A stretch of DNA of 24,908 nt from Petrotoga sp. UBA5851 (lineage in GTDB: Bacteria > Thermotogota > Thermotogae > Petrotogales > Petrotogaceae): positions 13,518-38,425 of the forward strand of contig DJGH01000029.1 in NCBI GenBank assembly GCA_002431635.1, written 5' to 3'. Positions within the stretch are counted from its first letter, which is position 1. The number at the start of each line of letters is the position of its first letter. Below the pieces are notes generated by a model. It was not told the DNA's origin and searched no databases. It saw only the letters and a list, made by a program, of their open reading frames with translations. Position numbers and translations under genes: made by a program. This document shows, one piece after another, positions 1 through 7,721 of this stretch.

Positions 1-1
1 A

Positions 2-553
2 CTAGGTCTTATTTTCCAGTATCCAGAAGCTCAGTTTTTCCTTCCAACCATATACGAGGAACTTATGTATGGACCGAAAAATTTTGGGATGTCCCTTGGA
101 AAAGAAGAACTTAAGTTTTATATGGAGATGTTTTCTCTACCATTAGGCTATCTCAATAAAAGTCCTTTCAATCTGTCTGGAGGAGAGACTCGGAAAGTAG
201 CTATAATATCTGTTCTTTGTTGTAATCCTCAATATGTGGTATTTGATGAACCTACCGTAGGTCTTGATTATACGTCACGTACAGAAGTTGTAAAGGCAAT
301 AAAAAGACTCAACACTATGGGTAAAGCCATTGTTCTTGTCACTCATTGGATAAGTGACTTTATATATCTTAAACCTAAAGTTCTAGTTATGAATGATGGT
401 GAAGTCCTTTTCAAGGGATCATTCGATGATTTTATCCGACTGGACAGACCAGTTCTTGAACAGGCCGGAATAAGGTTCGACCAGAAGCTTGAACTTTATA
501 GATGTGCTCTTGTTCATAACAGAGATATAAAAGACAAAATATCAATAATCTAG
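2..553 (+). CDS. ECF-type ABC transporter ATPase, 3' part
   Basis: This is the C-terminal 183 residues of an ABC ATPase; the start and Walker A lie outside the window. The frame is open from base 2 and reads a Q-loop (FQYPEAQFF), then the ABC signature LSGGETRKVAI, Walker B with the D-loop (YVVFDEPTVGLD) and the H-loop His in VLVTHW. The Q-loop of the QYPE kind followed by a GPKNFG stretch is typical of the energy-coupling factor ATPases EcfA1/EcfA2, which power vitamin and metal uptake with EcfT and an S-component. About 95 residues should be missing compared with the usual 280 or so. Which of the two EcfA paralogues it is, and the substrate, cannot be told here. A hairpin terminator follows directly, so it is the last gene of its operon. 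Confidence 0.85.
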   Translation, partial: LGLIFQYPEAQFFLPTIYEELMYGPKNFGMSLGKEELKFYMEMFSLPLGYLNKSPFNLSGGETRKVAIISVLCCNPQYVVFDEPTVGLDYTSRTEVVKAIKRLNTMGKAIVLVTHWISDFIYLKPKVLVMNDGEVLFKGSFDDFIRLDRPVLEQAGIRFDQKLELYRCALVHNRDIKDKISII

Positions 554-556
554 ATT

Positions 557-590
557 AAGGCTTTTAAAAGCCTTTTCTTTTTGCTTTTTT
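557..590 (+). terminator. Rho-independent terminator after the ECF ATPase gene
   Basis: A perfect 9-bp inverted repeat, AAGGCTTTT/AAAAGCCTT, starts three bases after the stop codon and runs into a T-rich tract with several T runs. Confidence 0.85.
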
Positions 591-594
591 GTTA

Positions 595-623
595 TTGAAA
601 TTTTTTTCATAGTAGAATATACT
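595..623 (+). promoter_or_regulatory. Promoter for the Gate-like membrane protein gene
   Basis: A -35 TTGAAA at 595-600 and a -10 TATACT at 618-623 are separated by 17 bases. They lie between the upstream terminator and the AGGAGGG ribosome binding site at 644-650. This is a sigma-70 type promoter read by eye. Confidence 0.6.
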
Positions 624-656
624 ATTTTTGAATATGTTTTTTCAGGAGGGATTAAA

Positions 657-1844
657 GTGCCGCGTTTTTTTAGCGTTAGCAGAAAAGGTTTTGACTGGGA
701 ACCATACGTCTTCTTAATTCTGTTTTTTGCGATTTTTGTTCCTATTGCATCTGTCATGGGCATATCCAATTTTTTCAGAACCATCATGTCGACATCTTTT
801 GATCTGTTGATAAATACTGTTTTTTTTATAATGGCAGTAGCTGTAATAACCGGAGCACTTGCCTCAGTCTTCTCCGAGTTCGGAGTGGTATCGCTTCTGG
901 ACAAGATCCTCTCTCCGCTCATGATGCCCTTATACCGCATGCCAGGAGCAGCATCGCTTGGAATAGTAACGACTTTTCTTTCCGATAATCCTGCCATCCT
1001 TTCGCTGGCAAAGGATAATGAGTTTATACGATACTTCAAAAAATGGCAGGTTCCACTGCTTTGCAATCTTGGAACATCTTTTGGAATGGGACTTATAGTA
1101 AGCACCATAATGCTGACTTATTCAAATAAAATGGGTGTAAATCTTTTTGTTCCTGTTCTTCTTGGAAATATCGGAACCATATTTGGCAGCATAATCAGTG
1201 TGAGAATTTTTTCTATCTTTACACGAAAGCATTATAAAGATGACGAGGTCATAAAAGAAAAAACAATTATAACCAGGAAAAAAAGACCGGGAACTGTAGG
1301 AGCAAGATTTCTTGATTCTCTGCTTGAAGGCGGAAAAACAGGCGTTGATCTTGGCTTTGCAATAATTCCTGGAGTTCTCATAATATCAACCTTCGTATTT
1401 CTTATTACCAATGGCCCAAAGGATTCTTCCTTAGGATATCAGGGACTTGCTTATGAAGGTGTTCCGGTGCTTCAGTATCTTGGAAGCAAGATATCATGGC
1501 TTTTGGATATAATGTTTGGGTTCAAGTCTCCAAAGCTTATTGCTTTTCCGCTTACATCACTTGGATCTACAGGTGCAGCTTTAGGACTCATTCCCAACTT
1601 TATCAAAGAAAATATACTGACAGCGAACGATATTGCCGTTTTTACAACTATCGGTATGACATGGAGCGGGTATCTTTCAACCCACATAGCGATGATGGAT
1701 ACTCTCAATTCCAGAAAGCTCACAAGCAAGGCCATTCTTTCACATACAATAGCTGGAATTGTTGCAGGAATGATAACTCACTTAATGTGTCTTATCTTTA
1801 TACAATTATTTATTGTATTAGTACTATGTGATATAATTTTATAG
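657..1844 (+). CDS. Polytopic membrane protein, nucleoside-recognition (Gate) domain-like
   Basis: This is a 395-residue integral membrane protein with many hydrophobic segments, the first at about residues 17-38 and the last at about 365-392. The GTG start is fixed by AGGAGGG six bases upstream. The run MAVAVITGALASVFSEFG and the later KTGVDLGFAIIPGVLIIS look like the two halves of Gate-domain (nucleoside recognition) membrane proteins, a family whose members include SpmA/SpmB-type and YjiH-type proteins. A conserved-looking loop LSDNPAILSLAKD and a Gly-rich segment (GTSFGMGLIVS) may line a pore. No substrate can be named. It sits alone between a terminator and a further promoter, 21 bases before the outer-membrane protein gene. 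The domain assignment is from pattern memory only. Confidence 0.6.
   Translation: MPRFFSVSRKGFDWEPYVFLILFFAIFVPIASVMGISNFFRTIMSTSFDLLINTVFFIMAVAVITGALASVFSEFGVVSLLDKILSPLMMPLYRMPGAASLGIVTTFLSDNPAILSLAKDNEFIRYFKKWQVPLLCNLGTSFGMGLIVSTIMLTYSNKMGVNLFVPVLLGNIGTIFGSIISVRIFSIFTRKHYKDDEVIKEKTIITRKKRPGTVGARFLDSLLEGGKTGVDLGFAIIPGVLIISTFVFLITNGPKDSSLGYQGLAYEGVPVLQYLGSKISWLLDIMFGFKSPKLIAFPLTSLGSTGAALGLIPNFIKENILTANDIAVFTTIGMTWSGYLSTHIAMMDTLNSRKLTSKAILSHTIAGIVAGMITHLMCLIFIQLFIVLVLCDIIL
1829..1837 (+). promoter_or_regulatory. Extended -10 promoter inside the end of the Gate-like gene
   Basis: TGATATAAT is an extended -10 (TGnTATAAT) overlapping the last codons of the upstream gene. No good -35 is visible. 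It would start transcription just before the GGAGG (1856-1860) of the next gene. Confidence 0.45.
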
Positions 1845-1865
1845 AAAAAATCTAAGGAGGATGAT

Positions 1866-3113
1866 ATGCATATGAAAAAACAGCTTTTATTTGTTTTTAT
1901 TTTTTTGGTGGCTTTATGCTTAACTGGTTTTTCTGCGGATCAGAGAAAAACTCTTCTGGTGTATACAAAAGGTTATGCGCCTTCCACGGGTCTTGTTGAA
2001 ACTCAGGTAAACCAAGAAATTGTAAGTTTAGGAAAGTACAGGCTTGTCACAAGAGATGATGTTGTTTTCAGAGAAATCTCACTGCAGCTTTCAGGTATAC
2101 TTGAAGGTGGAAATGCAAAAGAAATTCAACAGCTGAAAGCTGACGCTGTTATCTTCATACAGGTAAATGATGAAAACGGCTATCAGAAATTCAGTAAAGA
2201 CGGCAAAACATCGTGGGTAGACTACGAGATAAATACCAACTACAAACTTATTGATGTAGCCTCGGGACAGGTCATGACAGTCAAAACTTTTGTCGGTACA
2301 GGGAGCAGTAATATAACTCCTAATGTTCCTTATTCTCAGGCAATGAAAAACGCTAAGTATAACGCTGTTTACAATGTGGCAAATGAGATAGTAATGGAAC
2401 TCAATACGCTTTTTAAGATAAAAGGCTCTATCGTCAATATAACCTCTGACGGAAGAGTAATAATAAACGTCGGGAAAGATATTGGTGTGTATGAAGGGAT
2501 GGTTTTTCAATTCGCAAAAGATGTCACAATTAATGAAGATAAGTTTGACACGGTACAGGGAAAACTTCTTGCAACAGATGTAAAAAGCAGCACCTCAATT
2601 CTTAAAATTCTTGAACTGCCAAAGGATTTCTCAGTTTCAGACCAGGGGGTATACATAACTGAAACTCCTAATATGTCCGCACTTAGATCAAGATTCGCCT
2701 TAAGTGGCGGAATGTATGGAATAAAATACCCTGTTTTCAACTTTGACGTTATTGTAGATAACTATCAGGGTCTTGCTTTTGGAATGAACTTTGGGGCATG
2801 TTTGGCAAATATAAACTCCAAAAACGTTATTCTTATGGATGCAGGATTTATGCTTGGATACATGATAGATCTGGATGCAATGGAAGCAACCATTCCGTTA
2901 CAGTTTGGAATGCTTTATGATATTTCAACTGAAGATGCAGATAAAGCTGCTTTTTCTTTATATATAAAACCGGGTTTAAAGATCGCAGTCAATCTGGGAG
3001 ATTTTATGGGTGTCTATGCTCAGGGAGGCTACATTTTTGAAATTCCTATGACCAGCATTAGGACTAACGTCAACGGAATTACGCTTCAGGCAGGAGTAGA
3101 GTTAAAATTTTAA
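1866..3113 (+). CDS. Secreted CsgG-like protein with C-terminal outer-membrane barrel
   Basis: This 415-residue exported protein has a signal peptide (two Lys, then a hydrophobic stretch and an A-D junction near residue 24). Residues about 28-185 resemble the CsgG/FlgT-type periplasmic fold: an LGKYRLVTRDDV stretch followed by a KEIQQLKADAVIFIQV strand, then a segment in which substrate-like strands alternate. Residues about 186-225 (IKGSIVNITSDGRVIINVGK, then GVYEGMVFQF) match the small beta domain that follows this fold in related proteins. From about residue 275 the sequence alternates polar and hydrophobic residues with aromatic ends and finishes VELKF, the C-terminal Phe expected of outer-membrane barrels. 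GGAGG lies five bases before the chosen ATG; an ATG two codons later is also possible. It suggests a diderm cell. The precise function is unknown. Confidence 0.65.
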   Translation: MHMKKQLLFVFIFLVALCLTGFSADQRKTLLVYTKGYAPSTGLVETQVNQEIVSLGKYRLVTRDDVVFREISLQLSGILEGGNAKEIQQLKADAVIFIQVNDENGYQKFSKDGKTSWVDYEINTNYKLIDVASGQVMTVKTFVGTGSSNITPNVPYSQAMKNAKYNAVYNVANEIVMELNTLFKIKGSIVNITSDGRVIINVGKDIGVYEGMVFQFAKDVTINEDKFDTVQGKLLATDVKSSTSILKILELPKDFSVSDQGVYITETPNMSALRSRFALSGGMYGIKYPVFNFDVIVDNYQGLAFGMNFGACLANINSKNVILMDAGFMLGYMIDLDAMEATIPLQFGMLYDISTEDADKAAFSLYIKPGLKIAVNLGDFMGVYAQGGYIFEIPMTSIRTNVNGITLQAGVELKF

Positions 3114-3130
3114 ATTAAATTAGATCATAG

Positions 3131-3153
3131 CCGCCCAAAAGGGCGGTTTCTTT
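3131..3153 (+). terminator. Rho-independent terminator after the barrel protein gene
   Basis: CCGCCC, loop AAAA, GGGCGG, then TTTCTTT. It is a compact, GC-rich hairpin in an AT-rich gap. Confidence 0.9.
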
Positions 3154-3154
3154 A

Positions 3155-3163
3155 TGATATAAT
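3155..3163 (+). promoter_or_regulatory. Extended -10 promoter for the HAD hydrolase-uvrB pair
   Basis: TGATATAAT lies just after the terminator. The hexamer 17 bases upstream is not a recognisable -35, so recognition would depend on the extended -10. It is about 45 bases before the start codon. Confidence 0.45.
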
Positions 3164-3207
3164 AGTTATACTATTATACTTATGTTTATCCTTATGAGGT
3201 GATACAG

Positions 3208-3861
3208 TTGATAAAAGGAGTAATATTTGACCTTTTCGGAACTTTGATAAAGGTAGAGTCTTTATTTTTGGGTATTGCTGGTGAAATTGCCACACAGACC
3301 GGAAACGAAGTCCGTGAAATCGAAAAAAAAATTCATGAGCTTTACAATAAGTACTTTCTTAACTATCATTTAAAAGAGTTTCAGCCAGAAAGACATTACT
3401 ATCAGAAGGTTTTTAAGGAGTTAAAAAGTGAATATAAGCTTGCTTATGCTGCTGACTGGTATGTTGATTATGCCTATGATACCTTTTCTGAACTCAGACA
3501 GTACAATGATGTTAATTTTCTGAATGACCTCAAGCAAAGCAACTTTAAGATAGCTATACTTACCAATGCTGATTCTTTTTTCGTCAGAAACTGTATAGAA
3601 AAAAATGCTATTGCCTTTGATAAACTTATAATATCAGAAGAAGTAAGAGCATACAAGCCAAGCGGGCAGATCTTTCAAATTGCACTTGATGAAGTAAAGC
3701 TGAAAAAAGATGAGGTTGTTTTTGTAGGAGATAACATAAATGTCGATGTACTTGGCGGAAATAACTTTGGAATAAAAACTATTCTTATAGACAGGGATGA
3801 CTCAAAAGAATGCTATCCCAAAGTTACAAACCTCTACCAGATTGCTGAATTTATAAGGTGA
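3208..3861 (+). CDS. HAD-superfamily hydrolase
   Basis: This is a 217-residue haloacid-dehalogenase-like hydrolase, probably a cytosolic phosphatase. Motif I is FDLFGTL with the nucleophile Asp8; the second acid of the common DxD form is replaced by Phe. Motif II is ILTNAD (Thr119), motif III is Lys150 in YKPSGQ, and motif IV is VGDNINVDVLGG (Asp176 and Asp180). The cap lies between about residues 16 and 90, as in subfamily I. I chose the TTG at 3208 because the GAGGTGAT box at 3197-3204 would overlap the GTG at 3199 but sits correctly for this TTG. The substrate is unknown. The next gene, uvrB, begins four bases after its stop, so the two are probably co-transcribed, without implying a shared function. 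Confidence 0.85.
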   Translation: MIKGVIFDLFGTLIKVESLFLGIAGEIATQTGNEVREIEKKIHELYNKYFLNYHLKEFQPERHYYQKVFKELKSEYKLAYAADWYVDYAYDTFSELRQYNDVNFLNDLKQSNFKIAILTNADSFFVRNCIEKNAIAFDKLIISEEVRAYKPSGQIFQIALDEVKLKKDEVVFVGDNINVDVLGGNNFGIKTILIDRDDSKECYPKVTNLYQIAEFIR

Positions 3862-3865
3862 GAGT

Positions 3866-5836
3866 ATGTATAAACTAAAATCAAACTATATGCCCCAGGG
3901 AGATCAACCTCAGGCCATAGACGATCTCCTGAATGGTCTTAAGAAAAACGATAGGTTTCAGACTCTTCTTGGAGTAACTGGCTCAGGTAAAACATATACT
4001 ATGGCTAACGTTATAGAAAAATCTGGAAGGCCTGCTTTGATAATGTCTCCAAATAAAATACTGGCCGTCCAGCTTTACAGAGAGTTCAAAGAGTTCTTCC
4101 CAGAAAATAGGGTTGAGTTTTTTGTAAGTTATTATGATTACTATCAACCGGAAGCATACATCCCTGGAAGAGATATATATATAGAAAAAGATGCTGATAT
4201 AAACGAAGTCTTGGAGAAAATGAGACTTTCAACTTTAAAATCTGTACTGACACGCAGAGATGTTGTTGTCATAGCAAGCGTTTCTGCCATATATGCATCT
4301 GGTGATCCTAGAGACTTTCAGGGCATAAATCTATATTTTAAAAAAGGTGAGTCCCTGCCACGCAGAGAGATCATGGAAAAACTCACTAAAATGCAGTACA
4401 CAAGAAAAGAGGATGAGTCCTCCGGAGGAGTTTTCAGGTTTAAGGGAGAGGTACTGGAAGTTTTTCCTCCTTATGAAGACTACGGAATACGAATTGAGTT
4501 TTTTGATGAAGAAGTTCAGAGTATAAAAACTTTTGATTTATTGAACCGCAAAACTATTGAAAGTATTGACAAAGTGACACTCTATCCGGCAAAAGAATAC
4601 GTTACTACAGAAGAAAAAATACGTACAGCAGCAGAAAAAATAAAAGCAGATCTTGCAGACAGAATAGAAAACTTCAAAAGTCAGGGAAAGCTTCTGGAGG
4701 CACAGAGGATAGAACAAAGAACATCACAGGATATAGAATTCCTTGAGGTTCTCGGGCACTGTAAGGGAATCGAAAATTATTCCAGATACTTTGACGGAAG
4801 GCTTCCAGGTGATCCTGCATGGTCACTCCTTGATTACTTTGAGAAGGATTTCATAACCTTTATTGATGAGTCGCATATAGCTATTCCGCAGATAAGAGCT
4901 ATGTGGAGAGGCGATTATGCAAGAAAGAAAAATCTTGTCGATTATGGATTCAGACTACCGTCAGCCTTTGATAACCGCCCTCTAAAATTTGAAGAGTTCC
5001 TCCAAAAAACCAATCAACTTATTATGGTATCTGCAACTCCTGGTCCTTTTGAATATGAAGTATCTCAAAATATTGCAGAACAGATTATCAGACCTACAGG
5101 TCTTACTGACCCTCGCGTGGAGGTAAAAGCAACAGAAGGGCAGATTGACAGTTTTGTAGATGAACTGAGTCATGTTGTTAAAAGAGGGGAAAGATCTCTG
5201 GCAGTAGTATTGACAAAAAAAGACGCAGAGATGCTCTCCGAGCATCTTAATCTGATCGGTATAAAAGCGACATACCTGCATTCCGAGCTTGATACCATGG
5301 AAAGGAATGAAGTAGTTAGAAAACTCAGAACGGGAGAAGTCAATGTCGTTGTTGGAATAAACCTTCTCAGAGAAGGACTTGATCTTCCTGAAGTATCTCT
5401 TGTGGCTATAATGGATGCTGACAGAGAAGGATTTTTAAGATCTGAAACCACACTTATACAGACTATAGGAAGAGCGGCAAGAAATGTAAACGGAAAAGTA
5501 CTGTTATATGCCGACAAAATTACTCCGGCAATGGAAAAAGCTATAAGTGAAACCAACAGAAGACGTGCGAAACAGATTGAGTATAATACTCAGAACAATA
5601 TTACTCCCAAAACCATAATAAAAGAACTTCCTCAGGAAGATATCTTTGCTCCGTTCAAAGAAGAGATGGCTCCGGACAAGTATATACTTGAAGCCGCAAA
5701 AGGCACAAATGCAGAAGATTATATGGCTCTGTTAGAAGAAGAAATGCTAAAAGCCGCCAGTGAGTTGAGATACGAAGATGCTGCCAGGCTCCGGGATGAG
5801 ATGAACAAAGCCCGAAAAAAATATAACATAAAATAA
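3866..5836 (+). CDS. uvrB: Excinuclease ABC subunit B (UvrB)
   Basis: This is a full-length UvrB of 656 residues, the damage-verifying helicase-like subunit of nucleotide excision repair; it is loaded by UvrA and recruits UvrC. Walker A is GVTGSGKT (residues 36-43). The beta-hairpin that clamps DNA is the Tyr-rich run YYDYYQPEAYIP (89-100). Family blocks follow: the DESHIAIPQIRAMWRGDYAR region, SATPGPFE, the helicase motif V-VI stretch REGLDLPEVS and QTIGRAARN, and the C-terminal UVR motif (about 620-653) that binds UvrC. No truncation or unusual residue was noticed. It is preceded by the HAD gene with a four-base gap. Its end marks the left edge of the foreign island. Confidence 0.98.
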   Translation: MYKLKSNYMPQGDQPQAIDDLLNGLKKNDRFQTLLGVTGSGKTYTMANVIEKSGRPALIMSPNKILAVQLYREFKEFFPENRVEFFVSYYDYYQPEAYIPGRDIYIEKDADINEVLEKMRLSTLKSVLTRRDVVVIASVSAIYASGDPRDFQGINLYFKKGESLPRREIMEKLTKMQYTRKEDESSGGVFRFKGEVLEVFPPYEDYGIRIEFFDEEVQSIKTFDLLNRKTIESIDKVTLYPAKEYVTTEEKIRTAAEKIKADLADRIENFKSQGKLLEAQRIEQRTSQDIEFLEVLGHCKGIENYSRYFDGRLPGDPAWSLLDYFEKDFITFIDESHIAIPQIRAMWRGDYARKKNLVDYGFRLPSAFDNRPLKFEEFLQKTNQLIMVSATPGPFEYEVSQNIAEQIIRPTGLTDPRVEVKATEGQIDSFVDELSHVVKRGERSLAVVLTKKDAEMLSEHLNLIGIKATYLHSELDTMERNEVVRKLRTGEVNVVVGINLLREGLDLPEVSLVAIMDADREGFLRSETTLIQTIGRAARNVNGKVLLYADKITPAMEKAISETNRRRAKQIEYNTQNNITPKTIIKELPQEDIFAPFKEEMAPDKYILEAAKGTNAEDYMALLEEEMLKAASELRYEDAARLRDEMNKARKKYNIK

Positions 5837-5878
5837 ACTCTCGTTTGAGAAAGCATCTTAGAAATTTGTACTTTCTTA

Positions 5879-5925
5879 AAACATCGGCATAGTTTGGTAT
5901 GTAAGTACCGGCTATGCCGATGTTT
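5879..5925. terminator. Long hairpin between uvrB and the recombinase remnant, likely bidirectional terminator
   Basis: A perfect 14-bp inverted repeat, AAACATCGGCATAG and CTATGCCGATGTTT, encloses a 19-base loop that itself holds GGTA/TACC. On the minus strand it starts one base after the recombinase stop and continues as TTTT; on the plus strand TTTATTATT follows. It could stop both the recombinase and uvrB transcripts. A structural role at the element end is an alternative. Confidence 0.65.
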
Positions 5926-5926
5926 A

Positions 5927-6541
5927 TTATTCTGTGACAGTTAGCGGCGAGAACTCGCCAATGCAGTTCCAAGAAGATTCTGATGCTTTTTATCTGTCTG
6001 CCGTCTACATATTCAGCCTTGTACACATAGATTTTTTTCACGAATTCGTAGATCATCTCCGTCGTAAACTCCTGTATAGTCGTGTACTTTTTCATCAGTA
6101 AAAGAAAAGAGTTGCTATTGAGACAATTTTCAGCGCTTATGACGCCTTTCAGTTCTGCTACAAGGTTTTCAAGAGTATGCTGATCGGTTACGTAACTAAC
6201 ATTTACATTGGTAAAATTCTCATGGACAAATTTGCCAGAAATATTTTTTTCACAGAACTGTTACTCGACAATTCAATAAATTAGAATGCGCCAACGATGA
6301 TCTTTTCGATTACGCATACGGTCTTTTCATCTATATTGCATCCTTTTCTGACTTATCGGGATTTTTATAGCCAGTTAAAATTTACATATACTGAGAAGGA
6401 CTAGCATTATTTGCTACAAGCTACCAGCATTGTTTTATTTCATGGATTACAAAGTTACACACACATTGACCGATGAACAGCAGAGGAGGTTCTCACTATT
6501 GTTTTCTAGACAGCATCTGAACACTTTATCAGACCTGTATA
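5927..6541 (-). pseudogene. Large serine recombinase, C-terminal remnant
   Basis: Read on the minus strand. From about 6260 to 5967 one frame is open and reads, in order, CEKNISGKFVHENF, TLENLVAELKGVISAE, MKKYTTIQEFTTEMIYEFV and KKIYVYKAEYVDGRQIK. This is the order of the coiled-coil and C-terminal (DUF4368-type) region of large serine recombinases of Clostridia mobile elements. A one-base slip near 5967-5972 then moves the true end into another frame, WNCIGEFSPLTVTE, followed by TAA at 5927-5929. Upstream, broken pieces of the zinc-ribbon are still visible: YTGLIKCSD (6515-6541) and QCVCNFVIHE (6439-6468), with stops and frame changes between them. The catalytic N-terminal domain was not found. 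The gene cannot make an active integrase. Family assignment rests on recalled sequence patterns. Confidence 0.72.
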
Positions 6542-7367
6542 GGCCATGGTTGAAATTATGACTCATGATTGTTGACGTTTTACTTCTACGCGGTAGTCTC
6601 AGATATGATAGCTCCGCTAAATCGCCAATGATGTAGAGGATGCTTTCAATAAATGCGCCTTTGTTATTGCGTATGGTCTCAATATAAAGAAATATATACT
6701 CTCATACCGATGCTGCTACTGACAGAATAGTCAAGCATTTTTTTTGCAGAAATCTTGTTTTATTAGTACCATCGCTCATTATATCGTCTATGATGCGGTA
6801 GCCGTAAAATACGTTCAGCTGAGGCGCCATATCAGGATACAATACTCATCACACGTAGAAAATTCAAAATGTATGCTTGTATACAGAATTGACATGTACA
6901 AAGTTGATCTCATACGCGACCTTTGGTATACTGCCTTCAAACTTCTCATAACGTCACATGCAAACCACCGCCTTTCTCTTTATTACTTCTGATAACTTCT
7001 TGTGTATTTTTTTCGCTTTATTTCGGAGAACTGGTATGTTTCATCTTTTACTCGCCGATTGAGTTGATAAGATGATTTTAATGAAGAATTCAAATAAATC
7101 TTCTTCGAACTCTTATGTATACTTTAAATCGTGTTGAAAGAAAATATAATGATTATCTTTTTTTTCTAATTTCCAATATAAGTGCTCAATGGAAAGCAAA
7201 GCACTGTTTGACCGAAGTTTTCAAAAATTATATCTTTTCTCACTATCCATTAGGAAAAAAAGTCTATTCGCACAAATAAACATATCGTTCCTCATAATTT
7301 GTCAAACGGATGTAGATTATTCTATTTTTTTGTGATAAACTTAATATAATAGATCTGGAGCTATAGT
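6542..7367. other. Decayed DNA without recoverable genes
   Basis: This stretch of about 825 bases has stops in all frames and no frame with a good ribosome binding site. An open plus-strand frame at 6744-6992 (82 codons) has an ordinary random composition and no preceding Shine-Dalgarno. By position it could hold the lost N-terminal half of the recombinase (minus strand), but I could not recognise the resolvase catalytic motifs. No regularly spaced repeats of CRISPR kind, tRNA or insertion-sequence ends were seen. Confidence 0.6.
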
Positions 7368-7585
7368 ATGGCTTTCTGTTATAAGAAACTACTTCACATT
7401 CATATGCTCATAGATCGTGATATTTACAGTATCCTTTTTCAAAAGATAACTGGGTAAACGTGCGAGTATTATTACACGGTTCAAGAACAACACTTATATG
7501 TTCTTTTTCTGTGGAAAAATACGGTGTAATTGACTGCAAGGTGAGCGATATTGTAGATTTTATTCTGGCTGAAAAAAGCAAATAA
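7368..7585 (+). pseudogene. XRE/Cro-CI type small transcriptional regulator, frameshifted
   Basis: GGAG at 7357-7360 lies seven bases before an ATG that reads MAFCYKKLLHIHMLIDRD and then KITG before a TAA at 7455-7457. Shifting the frame at 7459 gives RASIITRFKNNTY, which fits the recognition helix. Shifting again near the end gives CKVSDIVDFILAEKSK and a TAA at 7583-7585. Joined, the three pieces follow the layout of the short (about 70-residue) XRE-family regulators of Firmicutes mobile elements: YKKL-LIDRD start, helix-turn-helix in the middle, C-DIVDFI end. At least two frame changes are needed, so it is a pseudogene unless expression uses frameshifting. It lies 136 bases upstream of cas5 in the same direction and may have controlled that operon. 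Confidence 0.68.
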
Positions 7586-7721
7586 TATAGTTTGTTTTAA
7601 TAAACTTGTAATATGATGTTCTATTTTATAAGCAGAAGCTGAACTTTTCAAATACCGAAATAATAGAAAAAGTATCTTCTCAAAAAATATTATACAAGTA
7701 GCAACGAAAAAGGGGGGGATT

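Noticed and set aside
542..1108. 188-codon minus-strand frame as a gene
   Set aside because: It is the shadow of the Gate-like membrane protein gene and has no initiation signal.
5837..5880. Target-site duplication or att core of the island
   Set aside because: Comparing bases after the uvrB stop with those after the cas terminator gave no convincing direct repeat.
6744..6992. 82-codon plus-strand frame as a gene
   Set aside because: No ribosome binding site, no recognisable motif, and it lies in decayed DNA.
5837..7721. Possible CRISPR array or leader upstream of cas5
   Set aside because: No regularly spaced repeat was found. Similar-looking stretches near 6290-6330 and 6640-6680 are inexact and occur only twice.
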